From NCBI RefSeq assembly GCF_938018035.1, contig NZ_CALIJF010000074.1:1-8558 (forward strand): a stretch of DNA of 8,558 nt, written 5' to 3'. Shown here in pieces: positions 1 to 5,198 of this stretch. Positions within the stretch are counted from its first letter, which is position 1. Each line of letters opens with the position of its first letter. A program made the position numbers and the translations under genes. Under the pieces are notes generated by a model, which was not told the DNA's origin, made no database searches, and saw nothing but the letters and a program-made list of their open reading frames with translations. The DNA is from an uncultured Campylobacter sp. Its GTDB lineage: Bacteria; Campylobacterota; Campylobacteria; Campylobacterales; Campylobacteraceae.

Positions 1-231
1 CGGCAGGCCGTAGTATAGAAAAAATAGCTGAATTAAAAGCGGAGTATTGCGCGATAGCTCGATATATGCGCTCACAAGCGGGTTTAGCAGCGGCAATCTT
101 TTATATTTTATCAGCGTGCAGATAAAACCGATGATGATGGATAGTAAAATTCCGTAAAATGCGAGCTTCAGCGTTAAAATTCCCGCCTTTACGAACATCG
201 GGCTAAATTTAGCTATAAAATCAAAATCCAT
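1..231 (-). CDS. Amino-acid ABC transporter permease, N-terminal part (HisM/GlnP family), cut by the window edge
   Basis: This would be the inner-membrane permease of a polar amino-acid importer, working with a periplasmic binding protein and an ATPase. Seventy-seven codons are visible, read on the minus strand from ATG at 231; the gene continues past position 1. Residues 14-41 form a hydrophobic first membrane span (VKAGILTLKLAFYGILLSII). The stretch ELSRNTPLLIQLFFLYYGLP at residues 58-77 is the hallmark of the His/Glu/Gln permease family (E-x-x-R-x-TP-L-x-x-Q-x-x-x-x-Y-x-G-LP). An AAGAAG ribosome-binding site lies just upstream, and a TATAAT box is at 259-264. The promoter directly in front suggests that this gene, or a short operon starting with it, is transcribed away from the rest of the window. 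Substrate cannot be told from this part. The family call is firm. Confidence -1.
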   Translation of the reverse strand, partial: MDFDFIAKFSPMFVKAGILTLKLAFYGILLSIIIGFICTLIKYKRLPLLNPLVSAYIELSRNTPLLIQLFFLYYGLP

Positions 232-258
232 AAATTCTTCTTTCCATAAAATATGCAT

Positions 259-295
259 ATTATACAGATAACTGATTAAAATAGTATTAAATCAG
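259..295 (-). promoter_or_regulatory. Promoter with overlapping dyad for the ABC permease gene
   Basis: On the minus strand a perfect TATAAT -10 box lies at 264-259, preceded by TG, about 28 nt upstream of the permease ATG. No clear -35 box is present, as is usual for Campylobacter sigma-70 promoters. A dyad of CTGATT (272-277) and AATCAG (290-295) covers the place where a -35 element would be, so it could be an operator. The promoter is well supported by position; the operator is inference. Confidence -1.
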
Positions 296-355
296 AATTT
301 TTTTATAAAGATTCCGAAAATTTAGGAGTTTAAAAATATATCTTATAAATATATT

Positions 356-379
356 TAGTCCGAGCAGATACCCGGACTA
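356..379 (-). terminator. Weak hairpin after the DASS transporter gene
   Basis: A 7-bp stem (TAGTCCG at 356-362 with CGGACTA at 373-379) around a 10-nt loop sits 19 nt beyond the stop codon of the transporter gene at 398. On the minus strand it is followed by AAATATATTT, a poor U-tract. It may be a weak intrinsic terminator, or only a 3'-end structure that separates this gene from the permease downstream. Confidence -1.
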
Positions 380-397
380 TAGAATTTTGACGGAATT

Positions 398-1870
398 TTA
401 CGAGTAGAAAATATACGCGTACCCCGAAACCAAAAACGCGGAGAATATCGCTAGAATTCCGCCACTTCGTACCATTTCCGCCTGGCGAATGCGTCCCGTG
501 CCGAAAACCAAAGCATTCGGCGGCGTCGCTACCGGCATTATGAAAGCGCAGCTTGCGCCCACACCGATTACTATAGTAAGAGTTTCTTTTGGCAGCCCCA
601 TTTGCGCCGCTACTCCCGCAAATACAGGCACTAAAAGCGCCGCCGAGGCGGTGTTGCTCGTAAATTCCGTAAGGCAGATGATGAAAACTGCCGTTACCAA
701 AAGTACGATGTAAGTAGGCGCTCCGCCGAAAGTGTGCGCGACTAGATCGCCAAGCACCTTAGAAGCTCCGGAATCGCCTAAAACCGCACTTAGAGTAAGT
801 CCGCCGCCGAAAAGCAACAGCACGCCCCACTCGGTATTTTCTGCGATGTCGTGCCATTTGGCAAGCCCTAGAATGACGATTACGACTGCCGAGCAGATGG
901 CGACGTAAGCATCATCCACTTTAAAGCCCACAAGGGCTGAAATTTGCTTTGAAAATATCCAACCAAGCGCCGTTAGAGCAAATACGACTATTGTAATAAT
1001 GCGCTCGCGCGTCCAAGGGATATGCTCCAGATCCATCTCTATTTTATGGCTTAAATTCGGCTTGAAAATTATATAAAGCACCACAAGCATTATTGGCAGC
1101 ATCACGCACATTAGCGGCAAACCTACCTTCATCCAGTCCGCGAAGCTGTAGTGCAAGGCTTGAGCCACGATTAAATTTGGCGGCGAGCCCACGAGCGTGC
1201 CCAGACCTCCAATGCTTGCAGAATACGCGATGCCTAAAAGCAAAAACACGAGCGTGCCGCGATCTTTGCTTTCGTCCATGTTGGCGCAAATTCCAAGCGC
1301 GATCGGAAGCATCATCGCAGCAGTTGCGGTATTTGAAACCCACATCGAAAGGATCGCCGTAGCAAGGCAGATTAAAATCGCAGCTACACCCAAGCGACCG
1401 CCTGCGCGGGCGATTAGCCACATCGCGATCTTTTTATCGAGCTTTTGCATATGCAGAGCCGTTGCCAGAGCAAAACCGCCGAAAAAGGTAAAGATCGTAG
1501 GGTTTGCAAAATTTGCAAGCGTGCTTTTGATGGTGGCAGCCGTGAAAGTGCCATCTTTAGCGAATTTGCCAAGTCCGATAGCTACCGCAAGCACCGGCAC
1601 CATAAGCGCGGTTACCGTGATATGCACGGCCTCTGTAAGCCACATAATCGCAATGAAAGCAAGTAGCGCAAGGCCTTTTTTGACATTGGGCTCAAACGGT
1701 AACGCGGCATATAGCGCAAAGCCCACTGCAGCGGCAATCGCCATAATGATGACGCCGCGCTTAGGAAACGGCACGGTGTCGGTGAGCCTGTCTAAACCCA
1801 GCTCGTCTACGTCTGAGTCTAGCGGCCCTTGTAAGCGGGAGTTGCGTAACTCCACTTTGTGTTCTTCCAT
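398..1870 (-). CDS. DASS/SLC13 sodium-coupled anion (probably dicarboxylate) symporter
   Basis: A 490-residue inner-membrane transporter of the divalent anion:Na+ symporter family (Na_sulph_symp; VcINDY and SLC13 relatives), importing C4-dicarboxylates, citrate, sulfate or similar anions with sodium. Many hydrophobic spans run from about residue 38 to the end. Both inverted halves show the family's SNT substrate/sodium motif (SNTATAA at 179-185, SNTASAA at 405-411) and the paired loops SPPN (229-232) and TPPN (449-452). SCAFIMPVATPPNALV (440-455) fits the PROSITE-type family signature. WLTEAVHITVTAL (77-89) is typical of the dicarboxylate branch. The length is normal and the gene looks intact. 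The start is fixed by AAAAAAGGAG just upstream of ATG 1870. It appears to be a single-gene unit. C4-dicarboxylates are the likeliest substrate because campylobacters use succinate, fumarate and malate, but the exact substrate is inference. Confidence -1.
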   Translation of the reverse strand: MEEHKVELRNSRLQGPLDSDVDELGLDRLTDTVPFPKRGVIIMAIAAAVGFALYAALPFEPNVKKGLALLAFIAIMWLTEAVHITVTALMVPVLAVAIGLGKFAKDGTFTAATIKSTLANFANPTIFTFFGGFALATALHMQKLDKKIAMWLIARAGGRLGVAAILICLATAILSMWVSNTATAAMMLPIALGICANMDESKDRGTLVFLLLGIAYSASIGGLGTLVGSPPNLIVAQALHYSFADWMKVGLPLMCVMLPIMLVVLYIIFKPNLSHKIEMDLEHIPWTRERIITIVVFALTALGWIFSKQISALVGFKVDDAYVAICSAVVIVILGLAKWHDIAENTEWGVLLLFGGGLTLSAVLGDSGASKVLGDLVAHTFGGAPTYIVLLVTAVFIICLTEFTSNTASAALLVPVFAGVAAQMGLPKETLTIVIGVGASCAFIMPVATPPNALVFGTGRIRQAEMVRSGGILAIFSAFLVSGYAYIFYS

Positions 1871-1896
1871 AGATACTCCTTTTTTGGATTTGGCTT

Positions 1897-1932
1897 ATGA
1901 TACAAAAATGAGGCGGGAATTTTATAAATTCC
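1897..1932 (-). promoter_or_regulatory. Likely promoter of the DASS gene with a 7-bp dyad at the -35 position
   Basis: Minus-strand TGTATCAT places a -10 box (TATCAT) at 1902-1897, about 27 nt upstream of the start codon. Just upstream is a perfect 7-bp dyad, GGAATTT (1916-1922) and AAATTCC (1926-1932), with a 3-nt centre, where RNA polymerase would contact the -35 region. It could be an operator. A second candidate -10, TATAAT at 2014-2009 on the minus strand, would give a leader of about 130 nt. Confidence -1.
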
Positions 1933-2138
1933 AAATCAAATCGTCTTAAATTTTTAAAAGTGCAGTTACTATCGGTAACACGGCACTTATCTCGTGTGTA
2001 AATTTTAAATTATACATAAAAACGAACAACTAAGTAAGCGCTTTAAATTTCATCACAGATTATTTTTTAATGACACCCGAGATTAAATTTGTTAACTGCT
2101 CAAGGGGGGCGGTGTAGAATTTCGTCAAATTTCATCTA
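1933..2138. other. Intergenic region between the divergent DASS and outer-membrane protein genes
   Basis: No coding sequence is convincing here. It holds a small dyad, GTTAC (1965-1969) with GTAAC (1975-1979), a second 5-bp stem ACACG (1978-1982) with CGTGT (1993-1997), the distal minus-strand -10 candidate at 2009-2014, and a G6 run at 2104-2109. The G-run is short and outside any gene, so it is unlikely to be a phase-variation tract. Confidence -1.
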
Positions 2139-2182
2139 GGCAAGCGAGATAAAATTTTATCCAAGGCGAGTGAGATAAAATT
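2139..2182. repeat. Imperfect 26-bp tandem repeat with a 14-bp palindrome
   Basis: Two direct copies start at 2139 (GGCAAGCGAGATAAAATT) and 2165 (GGCGAGTGAGATAAAATT), matching at 16 of 18 positions. The first copy runs into a perfect 14-bp palindrome, GATAAAATTTTATC, at 2148-2161. The block lies 45-90 bp upstream of the -10 box of the outer-membrane protein gene, a fitting place for a regulator site, but which regulator is unknown. TAAAATTTTA words are common in this genome type, so chance is possible. Confidence -1.
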
Positions 2183-2227
2183 CCAAGTCTTGTCGCGAAA
2201 TTCATCGAAATTTCAAAAAAAGGATAT

Positions 2228-2233
2228 TATAAT
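2228..2233 (+). promoter_or_regulatory. TATAAT -10 box for the outer-membrane protein gene
   Basis: An exact TATAAT lies at 2228-2233 downstream of an A/T-rich stretch with no evident -35, as typical for Campylobacter. Transcription would start near 2240 and leave a leader of about 115 nt before the GTG start at 2355. Confidence -1.
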
Positions 2234-2254
2234 CAACAAATTTTAAACGCGCTT

Positions 2255-2338
2255 ATGAGCGAGCTTGGCGGAAGACGCTTAAAGATAGCAAGCGGTAAAA
2301 TGGCAAAAGCGGCGGCGGTGGAAAGCCCGAAATTATAA
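2255..2338 (+). other. Possible 27-codon leader ORF (very uncertain)
   Basis: ATG 2255 opens 27 codons (MSELGGRRLKIASGKM..., basic and Ala-rich) that stop at 2336-2338, 16 nt before the GTG start of the outer-membrane protein. The reading frame stays open upstream to 2174. It lies entirely within the predicted leader of that gene. No Shine-Dalgarno sequence precedes the ATG, and I recognise no homologue. It could be a regulatory upstream ORF, a gene remnant or chance. Confidence -1.
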
Positions 2339-2343
2339 ATTGT

Positions 2344-2349
2344 AAGGAG
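2344..2349 (+). promoter_or_regulatory. Ribosome-binding site that selects a GTG start
   Basis: AAGGAG sits 5 nt before GTG 2355. An ATG overlaps at 2353-2355 but is followed at once by TGA, so it cannot start a protein; GTG must be the initiator. Confidence -1.
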
Positions 2350-2354
2350 AAAAT

Positions 2355-2987
2355 GTGAAAAACAAAATTTTAATCGCGGCGTTTGCTGCTGCAGTGTGCG
2401 CAAGCTCAAGCTTCGGCGAGGGGATATTTTTAAGTATCGAGGGAGATTACTCTTTTAAATCCAGCATCACTACTAAATGGTCTGACGAGGACGATTCTGG
2501 CACGAATAAAGATAATAAGGGGCAGGCTGCGCTCGGCTTTAAAGGCGGCTACGATTTCGGTATAGCTAGGACGTACGGCGAGTACTTGTATGATTTCAAA
2601 GCTTCGAAAACTGGCACTGACGAGGACATCATATTTAAACACGAGTGGAATAAGCATAGCTTGCTCGTAGGCGGGGATTTTACGCCTGAGATTACAAACG
2701 GCTTTAAACTCGTAGCGGGCGCTTATACGGGAGTTTCATTTTTGAAATATAAAATTTATTCGTATGACGAATCTGACGGAAGCAGCAATTCGCTTTCAAA
2801 GACTCTGCCTGGCTGGGTAATTGGCGCAAGACTGGGCGGGCTATATAGCTTTGATGAGCATAACGAGATCGAATTCGGCTACAAAGCGGACTACACGAGA
2901 TACAAGGCTAGTAAGCTTGGAGAAGGCGTAGACAAGGTATATGAGACCAACCATGGAATTTATCTGGGGTATAGCTTTAAATTTTAA
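2355..2987 (+). CDS. Small outer-membrane beta-barrel protein with signal peptide
   Basis: A 210-residue exported protein. Residues 1-21 are a signal peptide: Lys at 2 and 4, a hydrophobic ILIAAFAAAV core, and likely signal peptidase I cleavage after SSSFG. Cys15 is preceded by Val, so a lipoprotein is unlikely. The mature part of about 189 residues has the alternating aromatic/polar strands and Asp/Ser/Lys-rich loops of a small barrel (for example FKGGYDFG, GEYLYDF, LLVGGDF, FKLVAGAY, VIGARLGGLYSF, IEFGYKADY). It ends in GIYLGYSFKF, with the terminal Phe that marks BAM substrates. The size fits an eight-stranded barrel of the OMP_b-brl/OmpA-like group. No periplasmic OmpA C-domain is present. 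Role unknown: structural protein, adhesin or narrow pore are all possible. It is a single-gene unit with its own promoter and terminator. Barrel call good, family inferred. Confidence -1.
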   Translation: MKNKILIAAFAAAVCASSSFGEGIFLSIEGDYSFKSSITTKWSDEDDSGTNKDNKGQAALGFKGGYDFGIARTYGEYLYDFKASKTGTDEDIIFKHEWNKHSLLVGGDFTPEITNGFKLVAGAYTGVSFLKYKIYSYDESDGSSNSLSKTLPGWVIGARLGGLYSFDEHNEIEFGYKADYTRYKASKLGEGVDKVYETNHGIYLGYSFKF

Positions 2988-3008
2988 AAATTCTAACGTG
3001 CTAGCGCA

Positions 3009-3044
3009 GGATGGAGCGAACGAACTCCCGCTCCATCCGTTTTT
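3009..3044 (+). terminator. Strong intrinsic terminator of the outer-membrane protein gene
   Basis: A perfect 10-bp GC-rich stem (GGATGGAGCG at 3009-3018, CGCTCCATCC at 3029-3038) with a 10-nt loop is followed by G and T5 (3040-3044). It starts 21 nt after the stop codon. This is the clearest terminator in the window. Confidence -1.
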
Positions 3045-3468
3045 AAATTCCAAATAATTATTAGACGTCAAATCGCAGGATTGTTTAATCCGAAATTTGC
3101 GAGCAATTCAGATGCAATTATATGATAATCAAGGGTGCTGCCGATACTAGACGTAAAATTTTACCCACTCGTACATACAAAATTTCAAATATATTCACGC
3201 AAGCTTGGCTCGTATTTTTGGTGCTATCTGGTAAGCGCTTAAATTGATGGAATTTATGAAATTTTACTCAATCCGCTTTTTTCTAAGAATCGTTATAATT
3301 TCAAGTTGAAAAAGCGGAATTTTATCAATGTCTCCATTTGCCACTTTAAATTTGTTTCATAATTGCTTCGGATATCTCACGACCCCTAGTTCGAGTACGA
3401 CGCAGAAATGCCATTTTGCTTTATGGAAATCTCGCATTTATATCTTCGGGATTAGCACTTAAATTTTG

Positions 3469-3516
3469 CGGTAAAATTCTAAAACTACTGCGTCTAAGAA
3501 TTTTATAATTTTACCG
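3469..3516. repeat. Two mutually exclusive inverted repeats
   Basis: CGGTAAAATT (3469-3478) pairs perfectly with AATTTTACCG (3507-3516). The overlapping TAAAATTCT (3472-3480) pairs perfectly with AGAATTTTA (3497-3505). The left arm can form only one of these at a time. No gene follows closely, so a switch role is speculative. Confidence -1.
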
Positions 3517-3584
3517 TTTTAAAGCATTAAATTTTACGATTTTAAGGTTAGTCGAAAGCGCAGAATTTTACCTTTATAAATTCA

Positions 3585-3656
3585 TGGTAAAAGCAGTGGC
3601 GCTTGTTCTTGCGGATTTAGATACCAGATTTATCCACAAGCGCTACGCTTTTACTA
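3585..3656. repeat. Large imperfect hairpin enclosing a consensus DnaA-box 9-mer
   Basis: The arms GTAAAAGC-A-GTGGCGCTTGT (3587-3606) and ACAAGCGCTACGCTTTTAC (3636-3654) pair over 19 positions with one bulged A and one G-T wobble. Two more outer pairs extend to 3585 and 3656 (one of them a wobble), and inside a 6-nt bulge GGAT (3613-3616) pairs with ATCC (3632-3635). TTATCCACA at 3630-3638 equals the classical DnaA box. No T-tract follows on either strand, so this is not a standard terminator. It could be a small-RNA gene, a REP/MITE-like relic or a protein site. Confidence -1.
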
Positions 3657-3752
3657 AAATTTTATCTTTGTAAAAATTTTAAAATTTCAATCGCTCTTTT
3701 TAAAGTACTTCGGCGCAAACATAAATTTCTAGCCGCCTCGCTATATTTTATA

Positions 3753-3782
3753 GGCTTGCTCGGAGCTTTAAAATAGCAAGCC
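3753..3782 (-). terminator. Hairpin downstream of purB, possible terminator
   Basis: A perfect 8-bp stem (GGCTTGCT 3753-3760, AGCAAGCC 3775-3782) with a 14-nt loop begins 10 nt beyond the purB stop codon. On the minus strand it is followed by TATAAAATAT rather than a clean U-run, so termination would be weak or the hairpin only protects the mRNA end. Confidence -1.
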
Positions 3783-3791
3783 GCGTGTCTG

Positions 3792-5123
3792 CTATTTGCC
3801 AAAAACCCTAGCGAAAATCGCGTCTACGTTTTTAGTGTAATATCCGTAGTCGAAGCACTCTTTAATCTCGCTTTCGCTTAGTTTTTCTCGCAGCTTTGTA
3901 TCTGCGAGCAGATTTTGCAAAAACAGGCTATGCCCTTGCTCATCTATAGCTTTTTTGCCCTCTTGCAGATCCGCCCAGACCTTCATCGCATTACGCTGCA
4001 CGATTTTATAGGCATCCTCTCTGCTAACTCCTCGTTTAGGCAGCTCTAGCAGCACGCGCTGCGAAAACACGAGCCCACCGGTTAAATTTAGATTTCTCAT
4101 CATATTTTCGGGATATACGAGCAGTTTTTCGATCAAGCTTGTCAAGCGATTTAGCATAAAATCGGCGGTTATAAAGCCATCAGGGAGGATAAATCGCTCG
4201 ACTGAGCTATGGCTGATGTCGCGTTCGTGCCATAGCGCTACGTCCTCCATCGCGGGTATTGCGAAGCTACGGATCATACGACATAGTCCCGTTACGTTTT
4301 CGCTAAGCACAGGATTTCGTTTGTGCGGCATCGCAGAGCTGCCCTTTTGACCTGGGCTAAAAAATTCCTCCGCCTCATAAACCTCGGTGCGTTGATAGTG
4401 GCGGATTGCGATGGCGATCTTTTCGCAGCTGGAAGCTAGGATCGCAAGTGCGCTCATTACCTGCGCGTAGCGATCGCGCTGGATGACTTGATTGGACGCG
4501 GGAGCGGGCTTTAGCCCCAGATATTCGCACACTAGCTCTTCCAGCTCTAGTGGAGCGTGGGCGAAATTCCCCATCGCACCGCTTATTTTGCCGTAGCTGA
4601 TAGCGCTTTTTGCGTGTTGCAAAAGCTCTAGCGCGCGATTTATCTCATCATACCAGACCGCAAGCACGAGTCCGAAAGTGATCGGCTCGCCGTGGATACC
4701 GTGGCTGCGCCCGACCATCAGTGTCATTTTATGCTTCATGGCTTGAGATTTTATCGCAGCTTTTAAATTTTGCACATCCTCAATGATAAGCTCCATGCTT
4801 TCTTTGATTTGTAGTGCAACGGCGGTATCGATGCAATCGCTGCTAGTCATGCCGTAATGCACGAAGCGGCTCTCCTGCCCAAGGCTCTCACTCACGCTCG
4901 TTAGAAATGCAATCACGTCGTGCTTGGTCGTCTTTTCGATCTCATCTATCCGCTCGATCCTAAAGCTTGCGTTTTGTAGAATTTTATCTTTATCGCAGTC
5001 GCTTATTAGACCTAGTTTATTCCACGCCTTAACCGCCGCGAGCTCGACTTTTAGCCACGCGTCGTATTTGGCTTGCAAGCTCCATTTTTCAGACATCTCT
5101 TTTCTTGCGTATCTTTCGACCAT
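3792..5123 (-). CDS. purB: Adenylosuccinate lyase
   Basis: A 443-residue cytoplasmic enzyme of the fumarase/aspartase superfamily. It acts twice in purine synthesis, splitting fumarate from SAICAR and from adenylosuccinate to give AICAR and AMP. Visible motifs: KTTKHDV with His68; HYGMTSSD at 89-96; GRSHGIHGEPITFG at 138-151, containing the likely general-acid His141; and the superfamily signature GSSAMPHKRNP at 261-271, whose flexible loop carries the catalytic Ser (262/263). Length is normal for the short bacterial PurB type. The start is ATG 5123, because GAAAGG (5137-5132) lies 8 nt upstream and the protein begins MVERYARKEM as in relatives. An in-frame ATG at 5333 would add 70 residues and read through the promoter, so it is rejected. 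It is divergent from the rlu gene, with 75 bp between the start codons. Very secure. Confidence -1.
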   Translation of the reverse strand: MVERYARKEMSEKWSLQAKYDAWLKVELAAVKAWNKLGLISDCDKDKILQNASFRIERIDEIEKTTKHDVIAFLTSVSESLGQESRFVHYGMTSSDCIDTAVALQIKESMELIIEDVQNLKAAIKSQAMKHKMTLMVGRSHGIHGEPITFGLVLAVWYDEINRALELLQHAKSAISYGKISGAMGNFAHAPLELEELVCEYLGLKPAPASNQVIQRDRYAQVMSALAILASSCEKIAIAIRHYQRTEVYEAEEFFSPGQKGSSAMPHKRNPVLSENVTGLCRMIRSFAIPAMEDVALWHERDISHSSVERFILPDGFITADFMLNRLTSLIEKLLVYPENMMRNLNLTGGLVFSQRVLLELPKRGVSREDAYKIVQRNAMKVWADLQEGKKAIDEQGHSLFLQNLLADTKLREKLSESEIKECFDYGYYTKNVDAIFARVFGK

Positions 5124-5152
5124 TTTAGTAGCCTTTCGGTTAGAATTTCTTG

Positions 5153-5158
5153 TATAAT
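5153..5158 (+). promoter_or_regulatory. TATAAT -10 box for the rlu gene
   Basis: TGTATAATGA carries an exact -10-like ATAAT/TATAAT element at 5153-5158, with transcription expected near 5165. A weak GAAAG ribosome-binding site (5188-5192) lies 6 nt before ATG 5199. The box sits between the purB start codon and the purB promoter, so the two transcripts would overlap at their 5' ends. Confidence -1.
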
Positions 5159-5168
5159 GATGGCAAAA

Positions 5169-5174
5169 ATTATA
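5169..5174 (-). promoter_or_regulatory. TATAAT -10 box for purB
   Basis: On the minus strand TATAAT lies at 5174-5169, about 45 nt upstream of the purB ATG, placing transcription start near 5162. It overlaps the region that would be transcribed from the divergent rlu promoter, so the two promoters may interfere. No PurR-type operator was recognised. Confidence -1.
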
Positions 5175-5198
5175 TAAAAATGGGGCTGAAAGTTTAAT

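Larger units (their letters stand above)
3045..3752. other. Long gap without a convincing gene, rich in inverted repeats
   Basis: Over 700 bp separate the terminator of the outer-membrane protein gene from the end of purB. No reading frame shows a ribosome-binding site or recognisable product; the longest noted, 44 codons at 3328-3462, is not supported. The region holds a 12-bp palindrome GTAAAATTTTAC (3153-3164), a 9-bp inverted repeat CCGCTTTTT/AAAAAGCGG (3273-3281 and 3309-3317), overlapping hairpins at 3469-3516 and a large hairpin at 3585-3656. It may be a decayed locus or house a small RNA. Confidence -1.

Noticed and set aside
1197..1949. Long plus-strand frame opposite the DASS transporter
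   Set aside because: It is antisense to a gene with clear family motifs, has no recognisable domain and arises from codon bias.
2104..2109. G6 run as a phase-variation tract
   Set aside because: Campylobacter contingency tracts are usually longer (about eight or more G) and within or just before genes; this one is 250 bp from the nearest start codon.
3328..3462. 44-codon plus-strand ORF in the gap before purB
   Set aside because: No ribosome-binding site, no recognised product and unremarkable composition; it may be a relic but is not supported.
3630..3638. Replication origin signalled by TTATCCACA
   Set aside because: Only one box was seen, no dnaA gene or box cluster is present, and the epsilonproteobacterial DnaA site differs somewhat from this sequence.
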